Origin: a virus
Virus record (IMG/VR): IMGVR_UViG_3300025379_000003
Coordinates: 92,631-156,630 of that record
DNA: 64,000 nucleotides
Reading direction: 5' to 3' (one strand)
Position numbers and translations under genes: made by a program. Positions 29,101 through 39,000 of this stretch are shown here, one piece after another; within the stretch, counting starts at the first letter, position 1, and each line of letters begins with the position of its first letter. The notes under the pieces are model-generated. The model searched no databases. It was not told the DNA's origin and saw only the letters and a list, made by a program, of their open reading frames with translations.

Positions 29101-32100
29101 GTTTATAATCAACAATTGGGCTATAGCATCAGTAAACGTAAGGGATCTAATGTTGTGGTTGTTGGCGCTCCTGGATTTGTACAAAGCGGAAATTACGGGC
29201 GTGTCACAGTATATACAACAAATAATAATGGCGGACTAACTAGAAAATTAGACTATTACCTAAATGAGTTAAGCGGCGCAGCCAACTCATTAAACAATGA
29301 CACAGGTTTTGGACAAACTGTAGTCTATGATGATAATGCTTTTGGATCATCAATCTATGGATTGGTATTTGCTGGAGCTCCAACCGCACAGACTACTAAT
29401 GGTGTTGTTGATTCTGGTCTAGTAAAGATCAGCAGTATAAATTCTGTAAGTCTTGAAGAAGTTCAGCAACTGGTCATTAATAATCCTTCCCCTTCAAACT
29501 ACGATTTGTTTGGTTCAGGAATATATGTACAAAGAACTTCTACAACAACAAATAAAGTAATGGTTGTGACTGCTCCGGGCACAGTCAATACAGGTACAGG
29601 AACTCTGAATTTCTATAATTTATCCATCAGTGGTAGTACGGTGTCTGCTACTCTTTTCTACCGACTTGCGGCTCCTCTTAGTGTTGGTAGCCAATTTGGC
29701 TATAGTATTAGCGGTACAGATGACGCATCGTTGATAGCTGTCAGTGTTTTGGGTAATACCAATACACCAGCATTTGTTAGTATTTTTTCAAATTCTAATG
29801 GCTACGCTGTTGCTAATCAGGAGGTTACTGTATCTTTGCCTGCTGGTTCTGGATTTGGACAAAAAGTTCTATTATCACCAGATGGAACTTATTTGTTTGT
29901 TAGCGCTCCTTATTGTGAAAACTTTGATCGAAGTTATGGTAGTGTGTATGTTTTTGAAAATATTAATGGCACATTCTATGAGTCGCAGGTATTAACAAAT
30001 CCATCTGGAGTTATTGGAGTACATTTTGGTACTGATATAGATATCAATTCAACAAACAATTCGTTGATAATTTCTAGTGTCGGATCGGGGGTACATGGGG
30101 CAACAACTTTTGATGCTACATCAAAATTTGGCGGGAATACTACATTTGACGCAGATTCTACAAAATTTTATGATGTAATTAATAATTCTGGCACAGCATA
30201 TATCTATACTAGATTGGCAAGTAGATTTGTATTCTCTGAAGAACTTTCACCAGTATCAACAGCAGACGGTACTAATTATGGTAAGGCTGTTACTATTGAT
30301 TCTGATACTGCGCTAGTTGGTGCTCCAGCAATTGATAATTCAACCATAGCAAGTTCTGTGTATCTGTTTAGTAAGATTGATACTAGTACCAATGGATGGA
30401 AATTGCTAAGAAGTCAAAATGATCTTGTTGCTACTGACACTATTCAACGAGTAAGATTGATTAATACATCAACTGAAGAAATTGTAAATTACCTTGATGT
30501 AATCGATCCGCTAAAAGGTCGTATCGCAGGTATGGCAGATCAAGAATTGACGTACAAAATGATTTCAGATCCTGCTACTTATTCTATTGGAACTACTGCC
30601 AATGCCATTAATACATTGACAAATTGGGCTGACAATCATGTTGGCGAATTGTGGTGGGATTTGAGTACTGTAAAATACCAATGGTACGAACAGGGCGAAG
30701 ATACATTTAGAAAAAATACTTGGGGACAAGTATTTCCAGGTTCAAGTATAGATGTTTATGAGTGGGTCGGGTCTAATCTATCACCTACTGAGTGGAGTGC
30801 GTTGGCTGATACTCCTGCTGGTTTAACTTTGGGTGTTAGTGGACAGCCAAAAAATCCAGATAATACCGTTTATTCTCTAGTACAGTCCTATGACACAGTA
30901 ACACAAACGTTTAATAACTACAGATATTATTATTGGGTTAAAAATTCAGTTATAGTACCTAATGTTCCAAATAGACGAGTCAGCGCATATGATGTGGCAC
31001 GAGTTATAAAAGACCCAACAGGGTATGGCTTACAATATGCGTCCATAATTTCTCCACATGCCGTGATAGTTGCTAATGTTGGTGGAGAACTAATAAAGAG
31101 TAATATTGATTTAAATATTTCTATTGATACTACCGATAACATTATTCCTAAACACACAGAATGGTTGTTGCTACAGGAAGGTAATGAGACTTCATTACCT
31201 AATGCTCTACTTGAAAAGAAATTATTTGATAGCTTATTAGGCCATGATAGTGTGGGCAATTTAGTTCCCGATCCAGCATTAACTTCTAGAACACGATATG
31301 GCATAGGTATTAGACCAAGACAAACAATGTTTGTCAACAGATTAAACGCCTTACGAAATTTAATTGAATTTGCTAATGACATCTTAATTAACAATATTAT
31401 TACAGGCAGTTATAATTTTATTAATTTAAATGCTCAGGAAGAAATACCGCCTGTATCTTCTAACCTATACGATTATACACTCGAGGATACTAATGAACTT
31501 GATACAATTGACACATCGTTATTTGTAACCGCTGAACTAACCTGTACAGTATATGATGGGAAAGTAAGATCAGTATCTATAACTAACCCTGGTCTTGGAT
31601 ATCTAACTGCGCCAACAGTGACTGTTGATGGTATAGGTACTGGAGCAGTGATCAAGACAGAGATTGATTCAAATGGTAGAGTTATAAATGCTATAATATC
31701 TAACGCAGGTCAAGGCTATGTAGCAACACCTATATTAACAGTTCGACCCTATTCAGTAGTAGTGGTATCGGATAGTACTTACAATGGCAAATGGGCAATA
31801 TTTGTACGTGATATTGAAAATAAAACGTGGGTAAGAGCTCGTACTCAATCGTATAATACTACATTATATTGGAATTATACTGACTGGTCAAGTAGCGACT
31901 TTAATAAACACAAGGACTACACCACAACTGTAAACTATGTCTATCAAATTGATTCTTTAGTTTTAAACAACGGTGATTATGTTAAGGTTAAAAATAACGG
32001 ATTAGGCAACTATATTATTTTAGAGTATACTGATAGTAATGTAGGAACATTCAGCAATCACTTTAACATTGTTTATTCACAGAACGGCACAATACAAATT

Positions 32101-35100
32101 TCTGACAATATTTGGAATACACAAAATAATAGCCTAGCCTATGATGAAATCAGTGCGTATGATCAAACACTATACGATCAAACTCCTGATTTAGAGTTGA
32201 ATTATATTTTAACGGCATTACGTGATAATATTTTTATCAACGAATTACGAGTAAATTGGAATTTATTCTTCTTTAAGGCAGTTAAGTATGCGTTCACAGA
32301 ACAAAAATTATTAGACTGGGCATTCAAAACATCATTTATCAGTATTACTAATGAAGCAGGCGTGCTGGCACAGCCTTCAGTATATTTGGTAACCAGTAGC
32401 ACAAACTTTGAAAACTATATTGAAGAAGTAAAACCTTATCATACACAAATTAGGAATTTTACAGAACAATATTCTGTTGTAGAACCAACTGCTACTTATA
32501 CCTCAGATTTTGAAGATTCAACATCTGCTCTAGATCCAATACGTAATTTTGACATTACAATGAAATTTGATAGAATTTCAGCCAGTGGACAAATTGGAAA
32601 TACAACTACTACTGACCAATTCATATGTAATGGATCTGCAACTTCATTTGTGTTAAGGTGGCTCGCTGTACCTAATAAATCTTTGATTATTATGACATTG
32701 GATGGGCTACGTGTGTTATACTCTGATTATACTATTGAATACTTCACAGAAGAATACAATGGATATTCAAAAAAATATTGTCAGATTAAATTTTTAAATG
32801 CTGTTCCTGGTATCGGGCAGTTATTAAAAATTACCTATGTTAAAGACGTCAGTATCCAATCCGCTGCAGATAGAATTTTAAATTATTATACAGCTACTTC
32901 GGGTATGCCTGGATTAGATCTAGGGCAACTAATGTTGGGTGTTGACTATCCCAGAACACAACTTCAAACATTGGCGTTTAATGCCACAACAGGATGGGAT
33001 GAAAGCAATGTGCCTTTTGGTACAACACCATGGGGCAACGACATTGAATACTATAGCAAGACTACATCAACCTCCACAGCAACTGCAGGAACAAATAATA
33101 TTTCATTGTACTCAGCATCGGCTACATTAGTTGGGCAATACGCAAATATTATTAGTACAATTACTAATGTGTTTTATTCAACTGATGTAACAGTGACAGC
33201 AGTCACAGGCACAGTGGTGACATTTAGTAGCACATTAACTTCGGCGATCCCACCTGGAACAGTTATTGAATTTTGGAATGTGGGTTCTAATTCCGCCCTA
33301 CTTGATACATCAATTGATGGCGGAACTTGGACTGGGACAAACGCGGCTATACTAACTGGCGCATTAGGTGTCAATCCAAGTGACATTATTATTGATGGCG
33401 GATCTACCAGCACTGCGAGAGTTGGTAGTGGCTTTTTAAATCCTGATGATAGCTATGCTCCGGAAGAATTGGTAGCAGGTGGGTCGAGTGATAGTCTTGG
33501 GATTAATGTTTATACCAAAACACCGTCAGGTGCTCCAATAGTTGTCAGTGGAAATTTTAATATTGTTGGTGGTACTACCGGTACAATTACCTTGCCTATT
33601 TTACCAACTACAACAGCAAGTATAACGGTCACTGACGGATTCCAGCAAGTATACTCATATACCACATCTACTAATTTAACACCTGGACAATTTAGCATTG
33701 ATTGGGCAACCAGTCAATTAAGTGTATACGTAAATTATAGTGCAATAATTGGATATACAATTATCAGTGTAGGCGGCGGAAGTGGTAATGATGCTGGGGT
33801 TGTGGCATATAATTCTGTTACAGTAACAGATGTATCTAATGCTCAAGTATATTGTAATTTTGAATTTGGATCTATCAACAGCGCATTTGTCACAGTTAAT
33901 GGATCATCAGTGTCCCTACAAACTACTTCTACAGGTTATGGTTATGTATTAGGGCCAGTTGTTGACGGGGCTGATACTCGTGCGGCAGTGACCGTTTACA
34001 ATTTACCTCCAGGGACAAATACTATTCAGGCATGGTTCTTTACATCTGCTCACAACTATTTCAATGAAATAACAGATCAATTCATTACAATTACAGATGG
34101 CGCCGTAAATACCTATGCGTTAAATCCAGCTCCTGGAAATATTGGACCAGCAGTGTCAAATGTCATAGTTCAACAAAATTCAAGACAATTGGTAGGACCT
34201 TATGTAAGTTATTACACAGTGACCAACGGTAATTTAACATTTAAAATTAATAACAGTAGACCAAGACCAACTGGGGTATATGCCATAGCCAATAACAGTG
34301 TAGAAGTCTACGTCAACGGCATTAAACTAAGTGGTGGATTTGATTTCATAGTTGACAATTTAGTCAATACAATAACCATTAGCTATAGTGGTGTTTCAGA
34401 CGGTGATGTGGTTGCGGTGGTTGATTTGTATCAACAACCGGGGGATGGATACGATTTTAATATTGAAGGATCTAATTTAATATTGTCAAGTCCCACACTT
34501 GGAACTACTATTAGAGTTATAACATACACTGATCAAGATGGAATGTTGTTGAGAACAGAACGATTTAAGGGCACAATATCCAACCAATTTAAGATCACTG
34601 CTCCTCCTTTAAACACAAACTATTTGTGGTTGGTGTTAGATGGAGTGCCGCTAGTTAATAATGTAGACTATCAAATTTTGAGTGATGGAGTTACAATACA
34701 AATCAGCGACAAGTATTTGATTGGTGTGGCTAATACGATTGTGATAACATATATTGCCAATCACACATTGGCATCCACTGTGTTGGGTTACAGAATTTTT
34801 AATGATATATTCAATAGAACTTCATTCAAACGTATATCTGCTAAAAATTCCACATACCTAACTCAACCGTTAAACTTAACAGATACTGAAATTCATGTTA
34901 ATGATACTAGTGTGCTGACTCCTGCTATACCATCCAAGAAAATTCCAGGAGTTGTAATGATTGCTGGTGAGCGCATTGAGTTCTTTACAATCACTGGAAA
35001 TGTATTAAGTCAGTTGCGTAGATCAACATTGGGCACAAGTCCTAAGACTTATTCAGACATTTATACCACAGTTATTGATCAAAGTCCAAGTCAAACAATA

Positions 35101-36012
35101 CCATTTAATGAAAGCATTTATACACAAACATTATATACAACCAGTACAACTGCCACATATACTATTTTGACCACTGCTAGTACGGCGACTGGGGATGGTA
35201 TAACTTTATCTTCAGGAATACCAGCTATGGATCAAGTACAAGTTTATTATGGCGGATATCAGTTGAATAAAGTTGGTACATATTATCAAGATACAACTTT
35301 ATCATATGATAGTCCAACATTTAAAATTACTGGATCTGTTTCTACAGAATCATTGTTGCCTTCAACTACAGTAATAAACACAGCATATATTGTTACATCT
35401 ACTAACAAAGTCTGGATTTATACAAATTCAATAGCAGCCGATGCTGTAAACGGGTATGTCTATACTGGTTTAAACTATTTGCCGCCTGAGTTCAGTATCA
35501 CTGCTACGCAGATAACCGTTGGGGCTATCGCAGTAGATGTACTTGGTGCCCAACCACCTAATGGTTCAGGGTGGGTGTTGTCTCAAAACACCTCCACTCA
35601 GCAGATAGCTGCAGGATGGACATTGATTGATGCTAACGGCGCCAAGTATCCCATTATTTCGGCAGGGCATAACAGTCTATTTAATGGATGGGGATTTGGA
35701 CTTGCTCAGGCAGCCACCATAGCTTGGCCCTTGACCTTTGTAAGTCCAGTCAGTCAACAAATTACGTTAAATACACTACAAGGAGTAGGGGACAACATTA
35801 AATTGGTTATTATTAAGAAAGAATTCTCGGATACCACATTATGGAACAATGGCGTTTCATTATTGGATAGTACTACTGAACAGGCTAAATTTATACAAGC
35901 TCGACCAGCTGTATTGCCAAATAGCTACTACAGCGGTGGAGATCCTGATATAACAACTGAAACAGGATTTGTCTTAACAGATCAAAATAATAACCCGATT
36001 GAAGGATTATAA
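23122..36012 (+). CDS. Giant baseplate wedge protein (gp7 position) with beta-propeller
   Basis: A single uninterrupted frame of 4296 codons. The N-terminus (VNLLPSYFQTDKNAKFL, then IDWDKLVNYQEYYWL) and the position after gp6 suggest the gp7-type wedge protein, which is 1032 residues in T4. Residues about 1990-2420 contain around seven FG-GAP-like repeats (for example FGQTVVYDD, VFAGAPTA, LVGAPAI), predicting an integrin-type beta-propeller. Residues about 3890-3995 carry a block with YRIFNDIFNRTSFKRISA and GERIEFF...QLRRSTLGT, which I associate with large structural proteins of aquatic T4-like phages. The rest is Ser/Thr/Asn-rich beta structure. Confidence 0.8.
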   Translation: MSTSTFQSVNLLPSYFQTDKNAKFLSSTIDQLIRPAQLERIDGYIGSKVTPNYVSTTDNYISNFSPIRAAYNLEPALVINDINSNIKEVIAYDDLINQVNVNGGITNNLDRLFRSEFYSYNPHIDWDKLVNYQEYYWLVTGPEIITITNDVLDVEADIVGKSGFTTLIGTATIALSNGMLIEFVGKNITSDYLNKKFFVEGVGSSVVLIDYNSLVTAGKISTIYNESFDGDGFDDFPFDGNKSLPISPDYITINRASKDLNAWTRYNRWVHQDVIAASALANGVQAVYPAQQRATRPIIEFKANLQLYNFGDSAIANVDWIDTETTNVFKSVEGSWGYFVDYDNTNPRLLGQGDRVIFTNDPDPLVKDKIWIVTYNIPGVGNTRQLALIPAPDHTPVTGNCVSIVNGSKYAGSSWWYNGTDWVYAQQHTKLNQPPLFDLFDDVGNSYSDTNHYISDFKGNQIFGYTPGDVYDSVLGFSIKYQNSISVGSYLFTNYFNSDVINVSQGQTSLAVSTAVTYCKFSESTGNVYTNVWSLSNGYKIPILQFQATTSTTSTIAITALDNFSNNDDIEVYVNFSKLHSNEFTLLKSLEKTVVSFAEPLATGTNVLFKLYSKTPLSNDTGYYEPPLGLTNNPLNGLLTSITLTDLQDHVQTMAEGSPEFLGKFPGLGNLRDIAGIEQYGRRLISNVNPIPFAQMFIGKKEHSVINALTKAADQYNQYKLGFLKQILILGNQSNPILAVDQALAAMNSSMNILSPYYLSDMIPYGTDVNSRTWTVTDSRNVTYPLSFDFDPSVLSLTAMLVYINNEQLLLNVDYEFNVADSSITLLTKLTPGDVLTVNQYPDTSGSYVPPTPTKLGLYPKFTPSIYLDNTYADGPVKVIQGHDGSIMVAYNDYRDAIVLEFEKRIYNNIKTQYRSDLFDINTVIPGAFNTNDYSLNEVNTILSRDFIKWAGAYGVDYTENVSFNQDEKFTWNYSGSYNELLGIPVNGNWRGIYKYFYGTDRPHTCPWEMLGFSEQPSWWTAQYGPAPYTSGNTLLWQDLEYGRNAHTDTINSLYSRPGLSNILPVDEYGNLLDPTVNLLVNYTPEGEQKNWVFGDQGPAEAAWRRSSYFPFAVQKLLALTYPAAYSSLMYDTSRIQKNIAGQWAYGVNLDYSFLSLKNITLQGVNNALTAGYSVYISEIGRQRTQNYNSELQSDINYLSYNLFHKVGGFVSQNTLQVTINAIDPTATSPGALLAPQDYSLILNVSDPISYSSISGIILQKVNGAFVVKGYDQTNPYFNVYTPVRNSATPTINVGGVTAPFVTWSNTTSYGETGLTADQTTTANTSPTGKFYQKGQYVQYGSNFYIVTVSHQSESTFNPSLYQEISALPVTGGATVQIATTFNKTIKQISYGTTFNTIQEVYDFIIGYGAWLTDQRFVFDLYSSDFGTNIDWNFTAKEFLYWSTQNWADNSVIALSPFAEKVQFTSANSVVDDIFDPFYSYNVMSANGTLIPKNRINITRQDGVCTITTLNSNDGIYFAIFRNVQKEHGMVFNNTTIFDNTAYSIETGFYQQRMKLSGFRTANWNGDYFSPGFVYDTAKVGDWTQYKDYNAGDAVYYSGNYYSAINNIDGAQKFDFTKWQVLPKKPTAGLLPNLDYKISQFQDFYSLDIDNFDSGQQKSAQYLTGYTPRPYLTNIIIDPIAQYKFYQGYIKEKGTYNAIAKLAKASIQNLQGNFTYNEEWAFRVGQYGSYSSYNELEVPLVEGTFIDNPQVIVFTATNPPVSAYDLKVYSTATDWQITPPNYVSSMTFAVNSGTLTNNAFELTTAGYVRADDVSYTTLNLDTLSAVVSSSTSVFKEGDIVWLGFKQDNDWDVLRYTESDGQIASVGINVPGVDVLVTTNGYHGLNSGELVSITEFDPTVNGVYLVTAVPNPTSFLIASTATYVANSASTTTVGLLFKFDSFRFNTFDNLSNDKKLLKLPEGTKVWIDNANNGQWGVYEKINNYSVSSANSLGNVYNQQLGYSISKRKGSNVVVVGAPGFVQSGNYGRVTVYTTNNNGGLTRKLDYYLNELSGAANSLNNDTGFGQTVVYDDNAFGSSIYGLVFAGAPTAQTTNGVVDSGLVKISSINSVSLEEVQQLVINNPSPSNYDLFGSGIYVQRTSTTTNKVMVVTAPGTVNTGTGTLNFYNLSISGSTVSATLFYRLAAPLSVGSQFGYSISGTDDASLIAVSVLGNTNTPAFVSIFSNSNGYAVANQEVTVSLPAGSGFGQKVLLSPDGTYLFVSAPYCENFDRSYGSVYVFENINGTFYESQVLTNPSGVIGVHFGTDIDINSTNNSLIISSVGSGVHGATTFDATSKFGGNTTFDADSTKFYDVINNSGTAYIYTRLASRFVFSEELSPVSTADGTNYGKAVTIDSDTALVGAPAIDNSTIASSVYLFSKIDTSTNGWKLLRSQNDLVATDTIQRVRLINTSTEEIVNYLDVIDPLKGRIAGMADQELTYKMISDPATYSIGTTANAINTLTNWADNHVGELWWDLSTVKYQWYEQGEDTFRKNTWGQVFPGSSIDVYEWVGSNLSPTEWSALADTPAGLTLGVSGQPKNPDNTVYSLVQSYDTVTQTFNNYRYYYWVKNSVIVPNVPNRRVSAYDVARVIKDPTGYGLQYASIISPHAVIVANVGGELIKSNIDLNISIDTTDNIIPKHTEWLLLQEGNETSLPNALLEKKLFDSLLGHDSVGNLVPDPALTSRTRYGIGIRPRQTMFVNRLNALRNLIEFANDILINNIITGSYNFINLNAQEEIPPVSSNLYDYTLEDTNELDTIDTSLFVTAELTCTVYDGKVRSVSITNPGLGYLTAPTVTVDGIGTGAVIKTEIDSNGRVINAIISNAGQGYVATPILTVRPYSVVVVSDSTYNGKWAIFVRDIENKTWVRARTQSYNTTLYWNYTDWSSSDFNKHKDYTTTVNYVYQIDSLVLNNGDYVKVKNNGLGNYIILEYTDSNVGTFSNHFNIVYSQNGTIQISDNIWNTQNNSLAYDEISAYDQTLYDQTPDLELNYILTALRDNIFINELRVNWNLFFFKAVKYAFTEQKLLDWAFKTSFISITNEAGVLAQPSVYLVTSSTNFENYIEEVKPYHTQIRNFTEQYSVVEPTATYTSDFEDSTSALDPIRNFDITMKFDRISASGQIGNTTTTDQFICNGSATSFVLRWLAVPNKSLIIMTLDGLRVLYSDYTIEYFTEEYNGYSKKYCQIKFLNAVPGIGQLLKITYVKDVSIQSAADRILNYYTATSGMPGLDLGQLMLGVDYPRTQLQTLAFNATTGWDESNVPFGTTPWGNDIEYYSKTTSTSTATAGTNNISLYSASATLVGQYANIISTITNVFYSTDVTVTAVTGTVVTFSSTLTSAIPPGTVIEFWNVGSNSALLDTSIDGGTWTGTNAAILTGALGVNPSDIIIDGGSTSTARVGSGFLNPDDSYAPEELVAGGSSDSLGINVYTKTPSGAPIVVSGNFNIVGGTTGTITLPILPTTTASITVTDGFQQVYSYTTSTNLTPGQFSIDWATSQLSVYVNYSAIIGYTIISVGGGSGNDAGVVAYNSVTVTDVSNAQVYCNFEFGSINSAFVTVNGSSVSLQTTSTGYGYVLGPVVDGADTRAAVTVYNLPPGTNTIQAWFFTSAHNYFNEITDQFITITDGAVNTYALNPAPGNIGPAVSNVIVQQNSRQLVGPYVSYYTVTNGNLTFKINNSRPRPTGVYAIANNSVEVYVNGIKLSGGFDFIVDNLVNTITISYSGVSDGDVVAVVDLYQQPGDGYDFNIEGSNLILSSPTLGTTIRVITYTDQDGMLLRTERFKGTISNQFKITAPPLNTNYLWLVLDGVPLVNNVDYQILSDGVTIQISDKYLIGVANTIVITYIANHTLASTVLGYRIFNDIFNRTSFKRISAKNSTYLTQPLNLTDTEIHVNDTSVLTPAIPSKKIPGVVMIAGERIEFFTITGNVLSQLRRSTLGTSPKTYSDIYTTVIDQSPSQTIPFNESIYTQTLYTTSTTATYTILTTASTATGDGITLSSGIPAMDQVQVYYGGYQLNKVGTYYQDTTLSYDSPTFKITGSVSTESLLPSTTVINTAYIVTSTNKVWIYTNSIAADAVNGYVYTGLNYLPPEFSITATQITVGAIAVDVLGAQPPNGSGWVLSQNTSTQQIAAGWTLIDANGAKYPIISAGHNSLFNGWGFGLAQAATIAWPLTFVSPVSQQITLNTLQGVGDNIKLVIIKKEFSDTTLWNNGVSLLDSTTEQAKFIQARPAVLPNSYYSGGDPDITTETGFVLTDQNNNPIEGL

Positions 36013-36013
36013 A

Positions 36014-39000
36014 ATGCCACAAATTACCACATTACCATTATTGACAACTGCCACAAACGAAACTTATTTTGTAGTAGTTGACAATCAAATTACCAAGAGA
36101 TTCAATTTTGGTAATTTACCAAATAGTTTTACTGGCTACGCAGGATCTCAAGGGTACGCAGGCAGTGCCAGTGTTGGATTTGCAGGAAGCGTGGGACCAC
36201 AAGGTCCTGTTGGATATACTGGAAGTAGTGGGGCAATTGGTTATTTTGGTAGCACCGGGTATGCTGGTAGTGCTGGATCAAATGGTTTTGCTGGTAGCAA
36301 GGGATATACTGGCAGTACAGGATATGCTGGTAGCGCAGGAGTTATTGGATATAACGGTAGTTTTGGATTTACTGGCAGTAAAGGATACACTGGTAGTGCC
36401 GGGCAATTAGCAGGACTTTATATTTCTATAACAGATAGTGGATTGGGCAGTTTTTTAATCAATGGCCTTAATACCAACATTATTAATCTAGCCCGTGGAT
36501 TCACTTATTATTTTACTGTTAATAGCCCAAGTCATGGTTTTTACATAGTTGACCATTATACTGACAATAATAGTGCCCCATACACTACTGGAGTAACAAA
36601 TAATGGAGCAACGGTTGGTACAGTAACATTTAGTGTGCCAATGAACGCTCCTGATACTCTAGCATATCAAACTAATAATTTGCCTAGCATGAACGGTGTA
36701 ATCAACATTTCTAATGTGGGAATTGGCTACACGGGTAGTAAAGGTGACCCAGGCGGCTATACAGGCAGTGCTGGTGCTCCAGGAACTCCGGGTGGTTATA
36801 CAGGCAGTATAGGTGCCTCCGGATATACTGGTAGTGTTGGTCGTATTGGCTACAGTGGTAGTATTGGAAATTTAGGGTATACAGGCAGTGTTGGATCTAT
36901 TGGTTTTACTGGATCAGCAAGTTCTGTTCCAGGCCCGCAAGGACCTCCAGGCGGCTATACTGGTTCAGCCAGTAATGTAAGCGGTCCGCAAGGTCCTAGA
37001 GGATACACAGGTAGTGTTGGTAATATTGGTAAAACTGGATTTACAGGTAGTGTCAGTGAAGTACCTGGACCAACTGGCCCACAAGGACCACCAGGAGGTT
37101 ATACTGGTTCGGTTGGGGCTCAAGGACCACAGGGCTATACAGGTAGTTTAGGCTACAGCGGAAGTATTGGCTATACTGGATCAGCAAGTACTGTATCTGG
37201 ACCACAGGGTTTCCAAGGGTTTAGTGGAAGTAAAGGTGATGCTGGCGGATATACTGGTTCTGTAGGCCCGCAAGGACCACAGGGATATGCTGGTAGTCAA
37301 GGATATGCTGGTAGCTTGGGCTATACAGGTAGCATTGGTCCACAGGGTTTTACTGGGTCTGCTAGTAGTGTGAGTGGACCGTTGGGCTATACTGGATCAG
37401 TTGGTTTTACTGGCAGTGTGGGCCCACAAGGTTATACTGGATCTGCTAGTAATGTAATTGGCCCAACAGGCTATTCAGGATCAACTGGCTTTACAGGCAG
37501 TTTTGGTCCGCAAGGTCCGCAAGGTTATACTGGATCCGCTAGTAGCGTAAGCGGTCCATTGGGATACAGCGGTAGCTTAGGGTATACTGGTAGTGTTGGT
37601 TATACTGGCTCTGCTAGTAACGTAAGTGGCCCACAGGGTCCTAATGGATTTACGGGTAGTAGAGGATTCTCTGGGTCAATTGGTGCGGCAAGCCAAATCG
37701 GGTATACTGGTAGTGTTGGTGCTCAAGGTAATCCAGGTGGATATACTGGTAGTCAAGGTTACACTGGTAGCGTTGGCTATTGGGGAAGTGCTGGTTATTG
37801 GGGAAGTGTTGGCTACACAGGTAGCCAAGGCATTACCGGTTTTACTGGCAGCTTTGGCGTTACTGGTTTTACTGGTAGCCAAGGATATTCTGGATCAGTG
37901 GGATATACTGGCAGTATAGGATTAGGATTCCTTGTTACCACAGCAACAAGTACGGCAACTAATATTGCTCTTGTTTCTCCTGGAACCACATTCAGCTTTA
38001 CTGCTACCAACATTGCATTATCAGCGTATACCACAAGTCAATCTATAGTATTATTGTCCTCTCCAGGCGGAGTAGTTAATCCTGCTAATTATATTTCAAG
38101 TATCATTACCAGTATTACTGGAACAACAGTAACTACCCAAGTTTATTCAGTCTACGGATCTGGAACATTTACAAGTTGGCAATTTATATTAAGCGGGGTA
38201 GTTGGCAAAAATGGCTATGCTGGCAGTACTGGCTATGCTGGAAGTATTGGACCACAGGGCTATTCAGGATCAATTGGCGGATTGGGGTATTCTGGTAGTC
38301 AAGGTTACGCTGGCAGCGTTGGCTATTGGGGATCAGTTGGTTATGCTGGTAGTCAAGGTATAACAGGATTTACTGGTAGTTTTGGTACACAGGGGTTTGC
38401 TGGAAGTAAAGGCGATGCTGGTGGATATACTGGATCAGCAAGTACGGTACAAGGACCACGTGGTTATTCTGGATCTCAGGGTGCTTATGCTTCTATTGGA
38501 TTTACAGGTAGCAAAGGTGACCCAGGTGGATACACTGGAAGCATTGGGACTACAGGTTATACTGGATCAAGTGGCTTAGGCTACGCTGGCAGCGCTGGAG
38601 CAACAGGTTATACTGGATCAGCAAGCACAGTCAGTGGTCCAATAGGCTATGCTGGTAGTGTTGGACCAGTAGGTTATTCTGGATCAGCAGGAGCAGGTAC
38701 TAGAGTAACAGTTACAACAGCAACCAGCGTTTTAGCGGCAGGAACTACTGCTACAACTATCGTATTAGGATACAAATCTTATGTGTTGTCAAAAGTTGTA
38801 ACTGATCAGCCAGCATGGGTTAGAATCTATACTGACGCAACTAGTTTATCCAATGACAGTTCTAGAAATCAAAGTACTGATCCTACAGCAGGATCTGGAG
38901 TGATAGCAGATGTTATTACAACTTCTGGATCGTTAACACAATTAATTACCCCAGGAGTTGTTGGATTTAATAATGATACTATAACAAATAGTACAGTCTA

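Noticed and set aside
29744-29995. Small plus-strand ORF of 83 codons inside the giant gene
   Set aside because: It is an out-of-frame shadow rich in Leu, within the continuous propeller coding frame.
37676-38034. Minus-strand ORFs inside the collagen-like gene
   Set aside because: They are reverse-strand shadows of the repeat sequence (Thr/Ser/Asn runs), without a ribosome binding site.
36131-38700. CRISPR-like or direct-repeat array
   Set aside because: The repeats are in frame, encode Gly-X-Y units, and have no unique spacers of constant length.
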